Shown: positions 10,004 to 20,600, numbered from the stretch's first letter. The stretch: 64,000 nucleotides of DNA from Endozoicomonas sp. Mp262 (GCF_025643335.1 NZ_CP092489.1:4288501-4352500); one strand, 5' to 3'. Notes: a model not told the origin generated them from the sequence alone. Numbers and translations are program-made.

Positions 10004-10459
10004 GCAAGCTCCTTTCGACTTCAGTTTATTGAATAATTATGGGCAGCTTAAATAAAAAGTCCGCTTTGTTATGACCATTGTTATCAAAAAAAATTCATTC
10101 CTCCCAGAATCGACCACACCTCGTATTCTCTATAAAGAACTGGAAAGCAGCACGTAATATCCATATTTATATCCGTAAAATATAACCTCCCCAGCCAATT
10201 AGAGACTTTCAGAAAAACGCCTAACCATTTTGTACAGCCAGACTGAACACTAAAGCAGGAACCATTGCAAAACACAGTGAGTCAAAAGAATGATTTTATT
10301 TTAGTTAGAACCAATTAGATTGAGGAATGTAAAAAAGTAGAAAATAATTATAACGATAAGTATAAAATCAATGAATACAATAAGCCTGAACCCATCAAAA
10401 AACGCCGATCAATAAAGATCGGCTTTTTTACTATTTATAATGAAGAGCAAACCGGTTAA
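10004..10459. other. Non-coding gap between gyrA and the ankyrin gene
   Basis: 456 bp, AT-rich. It holds the gyrA terminator (10397-10429) and presumably the promoter of the ankyrin/F-box pair. A 63-codon minus-strand ORF at 10084-10275 has no recognisable features or ribosome site and I do not call it. Confidence 0.6.
10397..10429 (-). terminator. Intrinsic terminator of gyrA
   Basis: A perfect 7-bp stem GCCGATC/GATCGGC with a 6-base loop is flanked by A-runs on the left and T-runs on the right, so it can act in both directions. It lies 31 bases after the gyrA stop, read on the minus strand. Confidence 0.85.
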
Positions 10460-13018
10460 TTACTCTTCAGTGTCTCCCGTCAAATCCTCATCAGGCTCTT
10501 CCACCCGGGCAACACCCACCAGTTTTTCATCATTACCTACCTTAATCAGGGTTACACCCTGGGTATTCCGTCCCTGGGAAGACACTTCCCCTACCCGGGT
10601 TCTGACCAGCGTACCCTGATCAGAAATCAGCATAATCTCCTCAGCCTCTGTTACCTGGACGGCACCGACAATTTCACCATTACGTTCAGTGCACTGCATA
10701 GAGATAACGCCTTGCCCACCACGCCCGGTAATACGGAAGTCTTCCACCGGGGTTCGCTTGCCATAGCCTTTTTCACTGGCGGTCAGAATCTGGGCATTAT
10801 CCTTCGGAATAATCAGGGAGATAACCCGCTGATTATCCTGTAACCTGATACCCCTGACGCCCCGGGCTGTCCGCCCCATGGCGCGAACATCGGTCTCTTC
10901 AAAGCGAATGGCCTTACCCGCATTAGAGAGCAGCATGACCTGGGCATCACCAGTGGTGATTTCAGCGCCCACAAGGGTATCCCCCTCTTCCAGGGCCAAA
11001 GCAATCAAGCCACTGGTACGAGGACGGGAGAACTGTTCCAGCGGCGTCTTTTTCACTGTACCCTGCATAGTGGCCATAAAGACATAATGCCCTTCGGCGT
11101 AATCGTCCACCGGCAGTACGGCAGTAATACGTTCCTCCTGCTCCAATGGCAGGATATTGACCAGAGGGCGCCCCCTGGATGTTCTGCCAGCCTGGGGAAT
11201 CTGGTAAACCTTCAGCCAGTAAACCTTACCCTTACTGGAAAAGCACAATAACTGGGTATGGGTGTTAGCCACCAGCATGTGCTCCACATAATCCTCTTCC
11301 TTCACCGATGCTGCGGACTTTCCGCGTCCGCCCCGGCGCTGGGCCTGATAGGTATCCAGTGGCGTGGTTTTGGCATAACCACCATGGGACAGGGTAACCA
11401 CCATGTCCTCTTCATCAATCAGGTCTTCAACGGTCAGGTCACGGCGGGAGCTGGTGATTTCAGTACGACGGTCATCACCAAACTCATCACGAACCGCTTC
11501 CAGCTCTTCGCGGATCACCTGACGAAGCTTTTCCGGGTCCGCCAGAATCAGGGCCAGTTCAGCAATACGTTCCAGCAGCTCACGGTATTCAGTGAGCAGT
11601 TTTTCGTGTTCAAGGCCGGTGAGCCGGTGCAAACGCATTTCCAGGATCGCCTGAGCCTGGGCTGGCGACAGGTAGTAACTGCCTTCCCGCAAACCATATT
11701 CAACAGGCAGCTCATCAGGGCGACAGGCATCCGCCCCCGCCCGCTCCGCCATGGCCATCACATGACCGGGGTTCCAGGCCTGGCTAATCAGCTTTTCCTT
11801 TGCCTCAGCGGAAGAAGGAGAATCCTTGATAAGCTGGATCACCGGATCAATATTGGACAGGGCAACCGCGAGTCCCTCAAGAATATGGCCCCGTTCACGG
11901 GCTTTCCGCAATTCAAAAACGGTTCGGCGAGTCACCACCTCGCGGCGGTGACGAATAAAGGCCTCAAGCAGTTGCTTCAGGTTCAGCAGCTTGGGCTGAC
12001 CGTCCACCAATGCCACGATATTGATGCCAAACACAGACTCCAGCTGGGTCTGCGCATACAGATTATTCAGCACCACTTCCGCATTTTCACCACGGCGTAG
12101 CTCAATGACCATCCGCATGCCATCTTTATCTGACTCATCTCTCAGCTCGGAGATGCCTTCAATTTTGCGCTCCTTAACCAGCTCGGCAATTTTTTCTATA
12201 AGCCGGGCTTTATTAATCTGATAGGGCAGCTCAGTAACAATTATGGTGCTTTTATTACGTTTCTCGTCAACCTCTATATCCGCCCGGGCGCGGATATAAA
12301 TACGGCCCCGCCCGGTACGGTAGGCCTGAAGAATGCCAGCCCGGCCATTAATAATGGCCGCAGTAGGAAAGTCCGGGCCCGGAATATACTCCATCAGGTC
12401 ATCGATGGTGAGGGAGTCGTTGTCCAGCAGGGCCAGACATCCGCCAATCACTTCCCGCAGGTTATGGGGCGGAATATTGGTTGCCATACCTACGGCAATA
12501 CCAGCGGAGCCATTGACCAGCAGATTGGGAACGCGGGTAGGTAATACCTCCGGGATTTGCTCCGTGCCGTCGTAGTTTGGCACATAGTCAACGGTCTCTT
12601 TATCCAGGTCAGCCAATAGCTGATGGGAAATCTTGTCCATGCGAATTTCGGTATAACGCATGGCCGCAGCAGAATCGCCGTCAATGGAGCCAAAGTTACC
12701 CTGCCCGTCCACCAGCATATAACGCAGGGAGAAAGGCTGGGCCATCCGGACAATTGTGTCATAAACGGCAGAGTCACCATGGGGGTGATATTTACCGATG
12801 ACGTCCCCGACAATACGGGCAGACTTCTTGTAAGGCTTGTTCCAGTCGTTACCCAGCTCGCTCATGGCGAACAACACCCGCCGGTGAACAGGTTTCAGGC
12901 CGTCCCGCACATCAGGCAGGGCACGCCCAACGATGACGCTCATGGCATAGTCCAGATAGGACTGCTTAAGCTCATCTTCAATATTTACCGGTAAAATCTC
13001 TTTGGCGATATCAGTCAT
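10460..13018 (-). CDS. gyrA: DNA gyrase subunit A
   Basis: Catalytic breakage-reunion subunit of gyrase (A2B2), 852 residues. The N terminus [18 protein letters not shown] is typical. The active-site tyrosine is Y122 in [10 protein letters not shown]. The quinolone-resistance region reads [13 protein letters not shown] with Ser83 and Asp87 (E. coli numbering coincides), the wild-type drug-sensitive residues. The C-terminal β-pinwheel starts near residue 520 and contains the GyrA-box QRRGGRGK needed for DNA wrapping. The gene is divergent from ubiG, as in Pseudomonas and E. coli, and separated downstream from serC by the two eukaryotic-like genes. Confidence 0.98.
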   Translation of the reverse strand: MTDIAKEILPVNIEDELKQSYLDYAMSVIVGRALPDVRDGLKPVHRRVLFAMSELGNDWNKPYKKSARIVGDVIGKYHPHGDSAVYDTIVRMAQPFSLRYMLVDGQGNFGSIDGDSAAAMRYTEIRMDKISHQLLADLDKETVDYVPNYDGTEQIPEVLPTRVPNLLVNGSAGIAVGMATNIPPHNLREVIGGCLALLDNDSLTIDDLMEYIPGPDFPTAAIINGRAGILQAYRTGRGRIYIRARADIEVDEKRNKSTIIVTELPYQINKARLIEKIAELVKERKIEGISELRDESDKDGMRMVIELRRGENAEVVLNNLYAQTQLESVFGINIVALVDGQPKLLNLKQLLEAFIRHRREVVTRRTVFELRKARERGHILEGLAVALSNIDPVIQLIKDSPSSAEAKEKLISQAWNPGHVMAMAERAGADACRPDELPVEYGLREGSYYLSPAQAQAILEMRLHRLTGLEHEKLLTEYRELLERIAELALILADPEKLRQVIREELEAVRDEFGDDRRTEITSSRRDLTVEDLIDEEDMVVTLSHGGYAKTTPLDTYQAQRRGGRGKSAASVKEEDYVEHMLVANTHTQLLCFSSKGKVYWLKVYQIPQAGRTSRGRPLVNILPLEQEERITAVLPVDDYAEGHYVFMATMQGTVKKTPLEQFSRPRTSGLIALALEEGDTLVGAEITTGDAQVMLLSNAGKAIRFEETDVRAMGRTARGVRGIRLQDNQRVISLIIPKDNAQILTASEKGYGKRTPVEDFRITGRGGQGVISMQCTERNGEIVGAVQVTEAEEIMLISDQGTLVRTRVGEVSSQGRNTQGVTLIKVGNDEKLVGVARVEEPDEDLTGDTEE

Positions 13019-13351
13019 GGAAAACCAGTCGTCCTTTTGCTTGCGCCCACCGGATAAGAGACAGCATCCTTTCCAGATCCTCAGGGCCAGGAGCTACTTG
13101 CCACGAGGCAGCTTTTCTATCAAATAAAGCGACCCATAGTCTGCCTGCACAGACTATCCCCGGCCATCATTTCCAGTTAGCCAGCAGCATTGATATTCAA
13201 AAGCCTAGAATACCATAATCCAAGTGCTTCCGGCGAGTCACCCGCACGAAAGAAGCGCAATTTAAATGCCCATTTACCCGGCTGCTGCGAAGCCCGTCCT
13301 GCAGGGGTATAATTCAGAAGCAGCCTTAAATACCAAGAATGGTTAACAAAC
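13019..13351. promoter_or_regulatory. Divergent gyrA–ubiG promoter region
   Basis: 333 bp without a gene. A TATAAT hexamer at 13308-13313, 38 bases before the ubiG ATG, is a likely −10 element for ubiG; the matching −35 is poor. I cannot assign the gyrA promoter with confidence. Confidence 0.45.
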
Positions 13352-14077
13352 ATGACCGAAATGCGATCAGCACAGAATGTCGACCCGGAAGAGGTGGCCA
13401 AATTTGAGCAACTGGCCAGTCGGTGGTGGGACCCTGAAAGCGAGTTCAAGCCCCTTCATCAAATTAACCCGCTTCGCCTCAACTATATTGATGAACGGGT
13501 TAGCCTGGCTGGTAAAAAGGTTCTGGATGTAGGTTGTGGCGGTGGCATCCTGAGCGAGTCCATGGCCCTGCGCGGGGCAACAGTGACAGGCATAGATATG
13601 GGAGCGGCCCCTCTGTCAGTGGCTCGCCTGCACAGCATGGAATCAGGGGTTGAGGTGGACTATCGGAGAATCCCCGTTGAAGAGCTGGCTGAAGAAATTC
13701 CGGGGACATTTGACGTCATTACCTGCCTGGAAATGCTGGAGCACGTTCCCGACCCTGCCTCTATTGTCACCGCCTGCCGCAAGTTATTAAAACCAGGAGG
13801 GAAAATCTTTTTTGCCACATTAAACAGGACACCCAAATCATGGCTTTTTGCCATCGTTGGGGCAGAGTACATCTTAAAGCTATTACCCAAGGGTACCCAT
13901 GAACACAGCAAATTCATCAAACCTCACGAGCTGTGTGAATGGATGAGACACTCGAACCTGACTGTAAATGATATGACCGGCATGACCTACAACCCCCTGA
14001 CACAGGTCTACCGGCTTAATAAAAATGACACCAGTGTTAATTACCTTATCTATGGCAGTCTGGAAGAGTCACTTTAA
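13352..14077 (+). CDS. ubiG: Ubiquinone biosynthesis O-methyltransferase
   Basis: SAM-dependent methyltransferase performing the two O-methylations of ubiquinone synthesis at the inner face of the membrane. 241 residues. N-terminal [26 protein letters not shown] and NPLRLNYI are diagnostic for UbiG; the SAM-binding motif I is [13 protein letters not shown], followed by the acidic GIDMG and by [13 protein letters not shown]. The gene starts a plus-strand cluster ubiG–mupP–yciK that is conserved in Pseudomonas next to gyrA. The ribosome site is weak. Confidence 0.95.
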   Translation: MTEMRSAQNVDPEEVAKFEQLASRWWDPESEFKPLHQINPLRLNYIDERVSLAGKKVLDVGCGGGILSESMALRGATVTGIDMGAAPLSVARLHSMESGVEVDYRRIPVEELAEEIPGTFDVITCLEMLEHVPDPASIVTACRKLLKPGGKIFFATLNRTPKSWLFAIVGAEYILKLLPKGTHEHSKFIKPHELCEWMRHSNLTVNDMTGMTYNPLTQVYRLNKNDTSVNYLIYGSLEESL

Positions 14078-14097
14078 CGCACCGGAACACAGGAATT

Positions 14098-14805
14098 ATG
14101 AGTAAAAACCAAGCCATTGAAGGCGTATTTTTTGATCTGGATGGCACCCTGATGGATACCGCCAGTGATTTTATTTCTGCCGTCAATCAACTCCAGCTCG
14201 AGCATAACCTTCCCCTGTTAGCGGCAGATATTATCAGAAAAAATGTTTCCGCCGGCTCAAAAACACTGACCAGCCTGGCATTGGGAATAGCCCCCGACCA
14301 CCCCGACATAGAGACCTGCAGGCAGCAACTGCTGGCTCACTATGAAAACCATGTCAATAACAGCCAACGCCCCTCTCCAGCCACTCTTTACCCCGGTATT
14401 TCCAGCCTATTACAAGACCTGGAACAACGACAAATCCCCTGGGGTATTGTCACCAATAAACCCCTGGCTTTTACCACCCCCCTTCTACGGCAAGCCAAAC
14501 TGGATAACCGGTCGAAATCCACTGTTTGCCCAGAGCATGTCAAACAACCAAAGCCCGATCCCCAAGCGCTCCTCCTTGCCTGCCAGCAGGCCAGCTGCCT
14601 TCCGGAACGCTGCGTCTATATTGGCGACCACAAGCGGGATATTGATGCTGGCAAACAGGCGGGCATGACCACCATTGCAGCCCTGTACGGTTATATTGCT
14701 GACGATGACAACCCGGAATACTGGCGAGCGGACTACCAGGCCCCCACCGCCAGCGATATCCATCAATGGCTAATTCGCAATCATTGGAAAATCCCGGCGG
14801 CCTGA
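14098..14805 (+). CDS. mupP: HAD phosphatase, probable N-acetylmuramic acid 6-phosphate phosphatase (MupP-like)
   Basis: HAD-superfamily phosphatase, 235 residues. Motif I is FFDLDGTLMDT with the nucleophilic Asp, motif II GIVTNK, and motif III/IV YIGDHKRDIDAGKQAGM. Sequence alone would allow phosphoglycolate phosphatase (Gph), but the position between ubiG and yciK is where Pseudomonas carries mupP, a step of the peptidoglycan-recycling route to UDP-MurNAc. The functional choice therefore rests on synteny. It begins 20 bases after the ubiG stop with AGGA nine bases before the ATG. Confidence 0.8.
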   Translation: MSKNQAIEGVFFDLDGTLMDTASDFISAVNQLQLEHNLPLLAADIIRKNVSAGSKTLTSLALGIAPDHPDIETCRQQLLAHYENHVNNSQRPSPATLYPGISSLLQDLEQRQIPWGIVTNKPLAFTTPLLRQAKLDNRSKSTVCPEHVKQPKPDPQALLLACQQASCLPERCVYIGDHKRDIDAGKQAGMTTIAALYGYIADDDNPEYWRADYQAPTASDIHQWLIRNHWKIPAA

Positions 14806-14896
14806 TACCCGAAGACCAATAGCCTGCTCCCAACCACACCGTATACAAACCCTGAGCAGGCTTTGGCGTCAAATACTAACTATCCAGAGTACACCT

Positions 14897-15640
14897 ATGT
14901 TTGAATACCATGCTTCTTCCAACCTACTGGCTAACAGAAACATTCTGGTTACAGGTGCCGGCAGTGGTATTGGTCGCGCCGCCGCCCTTTCTTACGCAAA
15001 GCATGGAGCCACCGTGATTTTGCTGGGACGCACCACAACTAAACTTGAAGCGGTTTATGACACCATTGAAGAAAATCAATGGCCACAGGCCGCCCTGTTC
15101 CCAATGGACCTGGAAGGTGCCACAGAACAGGACTACACCCATCTGGCAGAAGCCATTAGCGAAGAATTTGGCCATCTGGATGGTTTACTGCATAATGCAG
15201 GCTTACTGGGCGAACTCAAACCTCTCAGCCAATACGATACAGACACCTGGAACAAAGTTATGCAGGTGAATCTGAACGCCCCGTTTCTAATGACCCGCGC
15301 ACTCCTGCCCCTGCTTCGAAAATCCACAGATGCGTCCATCATCTTTACCTCATCCGGAGTTGGCCATCAAGGCCGGGCCCACTGGGGAGCCTACAGTGTC
15401 TCCAAGTTTGCCACCGAAGGATTGATGCAAACCCTGGCCGATGAAGAGGACGGCATTAGCTCTGTCCGGTGCAATAGCCTGAACCCTGGAGGAACCAGAA
15501 CCCCTATGCGGGCAAAGGCCTTCCCTGGAGAAGACCCCTTATCACGCCCTACCCCTGAAGATATCATGCCGTTGTATCTCTACCTTATGGGTCCTGACAG
15601 CCAGGGGAGCAGCGGACAGGCTTTTCATGCCCAGCAATAG
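14897..15640 (+). CDS. yciK: Short-chain dehydrogenase of the YciK family
   Basis: 247-residue SDR oxidoreductase. The NAD(P)-binding motif is VTGAGSGIGRAAALSYA, NAG appears in LLHNAGLLGEL, and the catalytic Ser and Tyr-x3-Lys are in FTSSGVGHQGRAHWGAYSVSKFA. Substrate is not known for the family. It is the last gene of the ubiG cluster and is followed by a strong bidirectional terminator shared with the tRNA genes. Start codon at 14897 has no strong ribosome site, but the family N terminus fits. Confidence 0.9.
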   Translation: MFEYHASSNLLANRNILVTGAGSGIGRAAALSYAKHGATVILLGRTTTKLEAVYDTIEENQWPQAALFPMDLEGATEQDYTHLAEAISEEFGHLDGLLHNAGLLGELKPLSQYDTDTWNKVMQVNLNAPFLMTRALLPLLRKSTDASIIFTSSGVGHQGRAHWGAYSVSKFATEGLMQTLADEEDGISSVRCNSLNPGGTRTPMRAKAFPGEDPLSRPTPEDIMPLYLYLMGPDSQGSSGQAFHAQQ

Positions 15641-15652
15641 AACAGGAAACAC

Positions 15653-15685
15653 AAAAAAACCCGCTTCAAATGAAGCGGGTTTTTT
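15653..15685. terminator. Bidirectional terminator between yciK and the tRNA cluster
   Basis: Stem of 10 bp ACCCGCTTCA/TGAAGCGGGT with a 2-base core between an A-run and a T-run. It can end yciK (plus) and the tRNA transcript (minus). A near copy (one stem mismatch) lies at 21720-21751 in the same relation to a second tRNA pair. Confidence 0.9.
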
Positions 15686-15689
15686 CATA

Positions 15690-15766
15690 TGGCGCGCTCG
15701 GGAGGATTCGAACCTCCGACCGCCTGGTTCGTAGCCAGGTACTCTATCCAGCTGAGCTACGAGCGC
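15690..15766 (-). tRNA. tRNA-Arg(ACG), copy 1
   Basis: 77 nt with encoded CCA. Acceptor GCGCTCG, anticodon loop CTACGAA giving ACG, T-loop TTCGAAT. The adenosine at position 34 is normally deaminated to inosine. Confidence 0.96.
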
Positions 15767-15785
15767 GTTACATAACTACCTTAAA

Positions 15786-15878
15786 TGGCGGTGAGGGAGG
15801 GATTCGAACCCTCGATACGGCTACAAACCGTATACTCCCTTAGCAGGGGAGCGCCTTCAGCCTCTCGGCCACCTCACC
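15786..15878 (-). tRNA. tRNA-Ser(GCT), copy 1
   Basis: 93 nt with encoded CCA and a long variable arm typical of class II tRNAs. Anticodon loop CTGCTAA gives GCT, reading AGC/AGT. Confidence 0.96.
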
Positions 15879-15914
15879 AGAAGCATCAACAGACAGCTCT
15901 GTCATTGCTTGAAA

Positions 15915-15991
15915 TGGCGCATCCGGGAGGATTCGAACCTCCGACCGCCTGGTTCGTAGCCAGGTACTCTATCCAGCTGAGCTACGGATGC
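15915..15991 (-). tRNA. tRNA-Arg(ACG), acceptor variant
   Basis: 77 nt with encoded CCA. Identical to the neighbouring tRNA-Arg(ACG) genes except that the acceptor stem reads GCATCCG with its compensating partner, so pairing is preserved. Confidence 0.95.
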
Positions 15992-16004
15992 ACTCGTCGA
16001 TAAA

Positions 16005-16081
16005 TGGCGCGCTCGGGAGGATTCGAACCTCCGACCGCCTGGTTCGTAGCCAGGTACTCTATCCAGCTGAGCTACGAGCGC
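16005..16081 (-). tRNA. tRNA-Arg(ACG), copy 3
   Basis: 77 nt with encoded CCA, same mature sequence as the gene at 15690-15766. First gene of the four-tRNA transcript Arg–Arg–Ser–Arg. Confidence 0.96.
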
Positions 16082-16098
16082 CCTGTCGACGGATGCGA

Positions 16099-16127
16099 AC
16101 TATAGAGATATCCCACCCTGGAGTCAA
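16099..16127 (-). promoter_or_regulatory. σ70-type promoter of the tRNA-Arg/Ser cluster
   Basis: On the minus strand TTGACT, a 17-base spacer and TATAGT lie 18 bases before the first tRNA-Arg. Close to consensus and ideally placed. Confidence 0.8.
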
Positions 16128-16162
16128 ATGCGGTTTACCGCAACCAGCTATAAAGCAGCCAT

Positions 16163-16188
16163 AAAAAAACCCCGCTATAAAGCGGGGG
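16163..16188 (-). terminator. Terminator of the autotransporter gene
   Basis: Stem CCCCGCT/AGCGGGG with a 4-base loop followed on the minus strand by seven T residues, 35 bases past the autotransporter stop. Confidence 0.85.
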
Positions 16189-16222
16189 ATAACAAGCTCA
16201 GGTCTATAAAAGACACTGGTGG

Positions 16223-19200
16223 TTAAAAGCTATAGCTCACTTTCGCCATGATGGAGTGATCTTTAAATCCTCCACTAAAGTTATAGTCATAGTTTAAGCC
16301 CAGGGATAAATTCTCATCCATGGCATAAACTACGCCCAGCCCCGCAAGAGCACGCCCCTGCTCTCGCTTCATGCCGACAAATTTACCAACACCACCAAGG
16401 CTCAAAGACTTCACTTCTCCCTCATACTTTTTATTATTGAAGTCATAGTACCCCATTAACCGAAATTCAGGCTTCAGATTACCCTGCTCCATGGCTATAT
16501 CACCCATAACACGGACACCCGCACCCAGCTCGGTAATCTGCACATCTTCCGTTTTAATCTGCTGCTCAAAGGCACCGCCCGAATTTTCCAGCTTGTAATC
16601 ATCCACCTTGACGTTATAGAAGTTAAATTCAGCCTTGGGTTGTAACGTCCACTCATCACTCATGGGCAGGTTATAACCTCCGCCGAAAGTTACGCCCCAG
16701 GTACTGGTATCACCCTTTCCCTTATAGGATCTGGCCACACTCGATCCTGCATTATCCTCAGTAACCGCAGACTTGTAATCATTTTTGCCCGCAGCATAGC
16801 TCAACATTCCATCCATAAACCAGGGACCATCATTCCAGCCGGCATAAAAGGTTCCCATGTAGTGATCACCTTTGGTTGACTGGGACACATCATCCTTGGT
16901 TTTAATGTCACTCTTGGCATAAGTGAAAGCAAAACCAACCGTCAGCTGTTCATTGACTTCGGCATCAAGCCCCAGCGTAATGCCATCCACCTTAGAGGAG
17001 AATCCACTGATATCGTCCTTGTTGTTCTGACTACCGTCATTATGAATATACTGACCCCAGAAACCCTGGGACTCAAAGGTATCACCCGTAGCCACCATAT
17101 CATTTTGACCATGGCGGTGCTGATCAACAGACCTGTGAACCCCTGCCAACAAGTTACGACTCACCTTGGGAAGCGCGCCACTGGCGGCCACATGAGGTGT
17201 CAATTCACTACCCAGCTTTTTCAACTTACCTTCATCCGCGGCAGTTTGCACCGCATTCAGGACATTAGCATCCTTCAAGGGCAACATGTTGCCACTGATG
17301 TTATGGCCTACATTCTTCAGGTGAGCAGCCAGTATGCCAGCCCCCAGTGGGGTCGCTCCATTTTTTACCAGGTTAGCGTTTACATTGTCAGTACGCTTAA
17401 TGGTACCTGCCAGCTGCCTTACGCTGTACTTCTTATCATCCACCTTATCCCCCCTGGATATTGTGGTATCAAACAGTACAGAATGGCCTTCAATACTAGC
17501 AGCATCATCACCATCAGAGAAATCAGCATCCATACTTTCTGCAAACAGGAATTTCTGCTCCGCATATTTACCGTCCTTGTTCGGCTTCAATAAGGCCGCC
17601 TGGACAGCTGTCAGACTCACCCCCTTTTGCTTCTTATCTTTCTTGGCATCAGCAAGCTTTTGCTTATCAATGCCCACATCAGCCACTATGTTTACATCGC
17701 CAACACCTTCAACCATCTTACCCAGATCGTCACCCCTCAGGGAAATGAAAGGCCTTTCAGTATCAGCTATAGCAAGCACTAAGCGGGAACCAAGCTTCAA
17801 CATCCCCTTACTATCGCCGCTGTGATCAACTGTAAGCACCGCCTTCTTATTATCAGCAGTATCACCGGCAATACCACCCCCTGGCTGGACAAGTACCAAG
17901 GTTCCTTCACTACCATCCAGCGTTTTAGTCAAAATAAAAGGAACTGCCTTGCCTTTATCTGCCGAAGCGGTGTTGTAATAGGCAGCATCAGCCAGTTTTT
18001 CAGGCCACGTAGCAGGCTTCAGAGTCAATACCGCGCCACTATCCAGCTGGGCATCAACATCAAGAGTTCCACCCTCATAGGTACCTCCCTTAAAAATCAC
18101 CCTTGGCTGCAAATCAGTAGGAGCATCATTCCCGTCTCCAATATCACCCAGAAGGCGAGCACCTTTAGCAACCTTTAATTCTTTAAAGTCTCTAACAACA
18201 CCTATGAGCGTACCCTCAACGACAACCAGCGAACCACTATTATCAGCCTCGGAAGGAAGCAAGCCATTAACATCCACGAAAGCTGTCTGGTCTACACCTA
18301 TACGAAGCTCACTATCAAATCCATTTTCAGCAAGACTTTTAACCACCTTGGGATTGTCAATCGACTTGCCGGAAGCATCTACCGCTATATTTTTCACAAG
18401 GTCAATATTAACAAACCCTTCCTTCTTGCCATCAGCACTAACGGCCTTAAAGTCCTTCTTACTATCCAGAATCACCTTATGGCCAGTATATGTTGCAGAT
18501 TCCAACCCTCCTCCAGAAGACAGATCCACCTGCGTAATAAATTCACCGGTTTTATTCAGGGTAATTTCTACAAACCGGCCAGTATCTTTTCTGTCCGCTT
18601 TATCCTGGTGTACCACCAACTTACCATCAACAACCAGTTTGTCTTTAACGCTATTATCCAAAGCCACACGCACATCAGCCTTATCACCGATACGAATGAC
18701 CCGCTGTATACGAACCGGATCTTTTACTTCAATCAACACATCCTGTTCAACGCCATCTTTATCCTTCTTCTTAGCCTTTTCTCTTAAAAAGTATTTACCA
18801 TCATCCCCCAACTTTGCCTGATAGAACTTCCCTCCCTCCTCTATTACCGGCTTACCCTGACTATCCACATACAGCCAATTACCAACAGTAGAGTCTTGAG
18901 TAGAGCCTTGGGTATCCTCACTTTCCATAAAACCGAGGATCACAGGCTCATTGTAGCGGGCATTCCATTCATCTGATTTTGTCTTTCTTTGTTCCTTCTC
19001 TAAATCAACAGCGTCCTCATCAAAGCCTGTCACAGTACCGTCAAAAGAAAAGGTTCCGGCAACAGTCGCCTCATTAGCGCGCAGCACCGAACCCTCCGAG
19101 ACGGTTACTGTTGTACCCATCAACATACCAGCGGTGATATCACTTTTATCCTTGACAACAACATGACCATCAGTAGCCGGAAGCAAATGCATATCCTTGA

Positions 19201-20365
19201 TGTCTGTTCCATCATCTTTTAACGTCACCATACCCAACGGGTAAATCAGCCCAAGACGTTGAGGCACTTTTTTGCCCTCTGTCACGGAAGAAGATTCCTT
19301 GTTATTTGAGCTATTTGAGAATTCAAGCCGGCTACCACCAAACCCTATGGTGCTACTGGCGGTATTTACAGCCAGTGCCTCGCTATTATTATTCTGACTA
19401 TCAACCGCATAATTTTGTAATTCTTGAAGCTTTTCTATATCACTCTTACTTCCGGTAAAATTAGACAGCGTAATGCCCTTAGCCAACACATCATCCTTCC
19501 CTTGAACCTTCTTAACAGTTACCAGACTGGATAGCCCCTGCTTTGGAGTCTTTGAAAGGTCTATTTTCGACATATCAACGGCAGCTACACTATCGGTTCC
19601 CGGTTTTAGCTCTTTGGCTGCAGTATCAAGCATCCTAATTGATTGATCTTGACCGGGTAATGGAGCCGCAAAAAACGTGGATCGCCCCCGCCTCCCTGAA
19701 TCAAACATAGATGACCACACATCAGGATACTTATTCTTTAAACCCTTTAGTTCAGCGAAAGTTTCATTCGCAACCTTCACCAAATCCGGTATATCCGTCT
19801 TTATAGCATCACTACTGTCAGGGAAAAGTGAGAAAAACTCCTTCATCTCCTCATCAGACAGCTTGGTAATAAGCTGACCAACCACCTCCTCAATGTAGAC
19901 ATCATCATCCAACGACATAGGCTGCGGCGGCAGTTCCAGCTTTGCAACAAGCGCGGCCTGCCTGGCCTTTTTACCAGCATCAGCAGATAAATCCAACTTT
20001 TCAAATTCCACGCCAATCAAGGCAAAAGTCTGCATCTGCGCCTTAACATGCTCAACCTGATCACGCATTTCTTTAAGCTGAGATCGCATTTGATCCTTTT
20101 GCGTATCATCAACGGTCAATTGATCAATGCGCTTAAGATACTCCCGGTCAAACTCTTCAAAATGCACGGCGTTCCTTATCGCATGGTTTAGCTTAACCCA
20201 CACGTCAGCCGTAGGCTTACCCGTCGGCAAGCTGTACCTCGCCATATCAGCAAAGTCGCCAGGAATCACTGCATATGACTCCACCACAGAACCACCCAGT
20301 GCTGCAGCAACAGCGACACATAGCAGTTTTTTCTTAAAACTTTTAACCACCTGAACTCGTTTCAT
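16223..20365 (-). CDS. Autotransporter (type Va secretion) with large passenger
   Basis: 1380-residue outer-membrane protein that would carry its own passenger to the cell surface. A Sec signal peptide covers about residues 1-31 (basic start, then LLCVAVAAALGG, cleavage near ESYA). The passenger (about 32-1095) begins with a helical charged region (about 60-130) and continues into β-rich, Asp/Lys-rich sequence of β-helix type; it has no cysteine at all. The last roughly 275 residues form the β-barrel domain: FWGQYIHNDG … alternating strands … and a terminal aromatic KVSYSF, the usual Bam signal. GGTTGGAG precedes the ATG. The passenger shows no protease motif (no GDSGSP or GTSMAxP), so an adhesin-like role is more likely than a protease; that is inference. 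It sits between two copies of a tRNA-Arg/tRNA-Ser block. Confidence 0.9.
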   Translation of the reverse strand: MKRVQVVKSFKKKLLCVAVAAALGGSVVESYAVIPGDFADMARYSLPTGKPTADVWVKLNHAIRNAVHFEEFDREYLKRIDQLTVDDTQKDQMRSQLKEMRDQVEHVKAQMQTFALIGVEFEKLDLSADAGKKARQAALVAKLELPPQPMSLDDDVYIEEVVGQLITKLSDEEMKEFFSLFPDSSDAIKTDIPDLVKVANETFAELKGLKNKYPDVWSSMFDSGRRGRSTFFAAPLPGQDQSIRMLDTAAKELKPGTDSVAAVDMSKIDLSKTPKQGLSSLVTVKKVQGKDDVLAKGITLSNFTGSKSDIEKLQELQNYAVDSQNNNSEALAVNTASSTIGFGGSRLEFSNSSNNKESSSVTEGKKVPQRLGLIYPLGMVTLKDDGTDIKDMHLLPATDGHVVVKDKSDITAGMLMGTTVTVSEGSVLRANEATVAGTFSFDGTVTGFDEDAVDLEKEQRKTKSDEWNARYNEPVILGFMESEDTQGSTQDSTVGNWLYVDSQGKPVIEEGGKFYQAKLGDDGKYFLREKAKKKDKDGVEQDVLIEVKDPVRIQRVIRIGDKADVRVALDNSVKDKLVVDGKLVVHQDKADRKDTGRFVEITLNKTGEFITQVDLSSGGGLESATYTGHKVILDSKKDFKAVSADGKKEGFVNIDLVKNIAVDASGKSIDNPKVVKSLAENGFDSELRIGVDQTAFVDVNGLLPSEADNSGSLVVVEGTLIGVVRDFKELKVAKGARLLGDIGDGNDAPTDLQPRVIFKGGTYEGGTLDVDAQLDSGAVLTLKPATWPEKLADAAYYNTASADKGKAVPFILTKTLDGSEGTLVLVQPGGGIAGDTADNKKAVLTVDHSGDSKGMLKLGSRLVLAIADTERPFISLRGDDLGKMVEGVGDVNIVADVGIDKQKLADAKKDKKQKGVSLTAVQAALLKPNKDGKYAEQKFLFAESMDADFSDGDDAASIEGHSVLFDTTISRGDKVDDKKYSVRQLAGTIKRTDNVNANLVKNGATPLGAGILAAHLKNVGHNISGNMLPLKDANVLNAVQTAADEGKLKKLGSELTPHVAASGALPKVSRNLLAGVHRSVDQHRHGQNDMVATGDTFESQGFWGQYIHNDGSQNNKDDISGFSSKVDGITLGLDAEVNEQLTVGFAFTYAKSDIKTKDDVSQSTKGDHYMGTFYAGWNDGPWFMDGMLSYAAGKNDYKSAVTEDNAGSSVARSYKGKGDTSTWGVTFGGGYNLPMSDEWTLQPKAEFNFYNVKVDDYKLENSGGAFEQQIKTEDVQITELGAGVRVMGDIAMEQGNLKPEFRLMGYYDFNNKKYEGEVKSLSLGGVGKFVGMKREQGRALAGLGVVYAMDENLSLGLNYDYNFSGGFKDHSIMAKVSYSF

Positions 20366-20600
20366 TACTCCAACCTCTATTATTCAGAACCCTTTGCCAT
20401 TGCTTGTATCATTAGAAATAAACACGGGGAGGCCTACAGCCTCAGAGGTGGGTATACTACAGAGACAAGAAAAATAACTTAAATACCGATTACTAATTAA
20501 AATAAAAATTTTTTTCTAAAAAAATTATATATTAGAATATGGAAATCCATTTTTAAAAAACTATGATTATTTGATTTTATTTTCAATCCACTTATAAAAA
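20366..20600. promoter_or_regulatory. AT-rich divergent promoter region
   Basis: 235 bp between the autotransporter and the lipoprotein hydrolase, with long A and T runs (around 20500-20560). It must hold both promoters; I cannot fix exact hexamers. Such tracts are often bound by H-NS-like silencers in acquired genes. Confidence 0.4.

Noticed and set aside
10084-10275. 63-codon minus-strand ORF between gyrA and the ankyrin gene
   Set aside because: No ribosome site, no recognisable domain, and unusual Cys/Trp-rich composition of a chance ORF.
11258-12100. 280-codon plus-strand ORF opposite gyrA
   Set aside because: Lies wholly inside gyrA on the other strand; gyrA motifs are unambiguous and this frame has none.
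17042-18821. Several long plus-strand ORFs opposite the autotransporter
   Set aside because: Antisense shadows of the passenger-coding sequence, with no family features.
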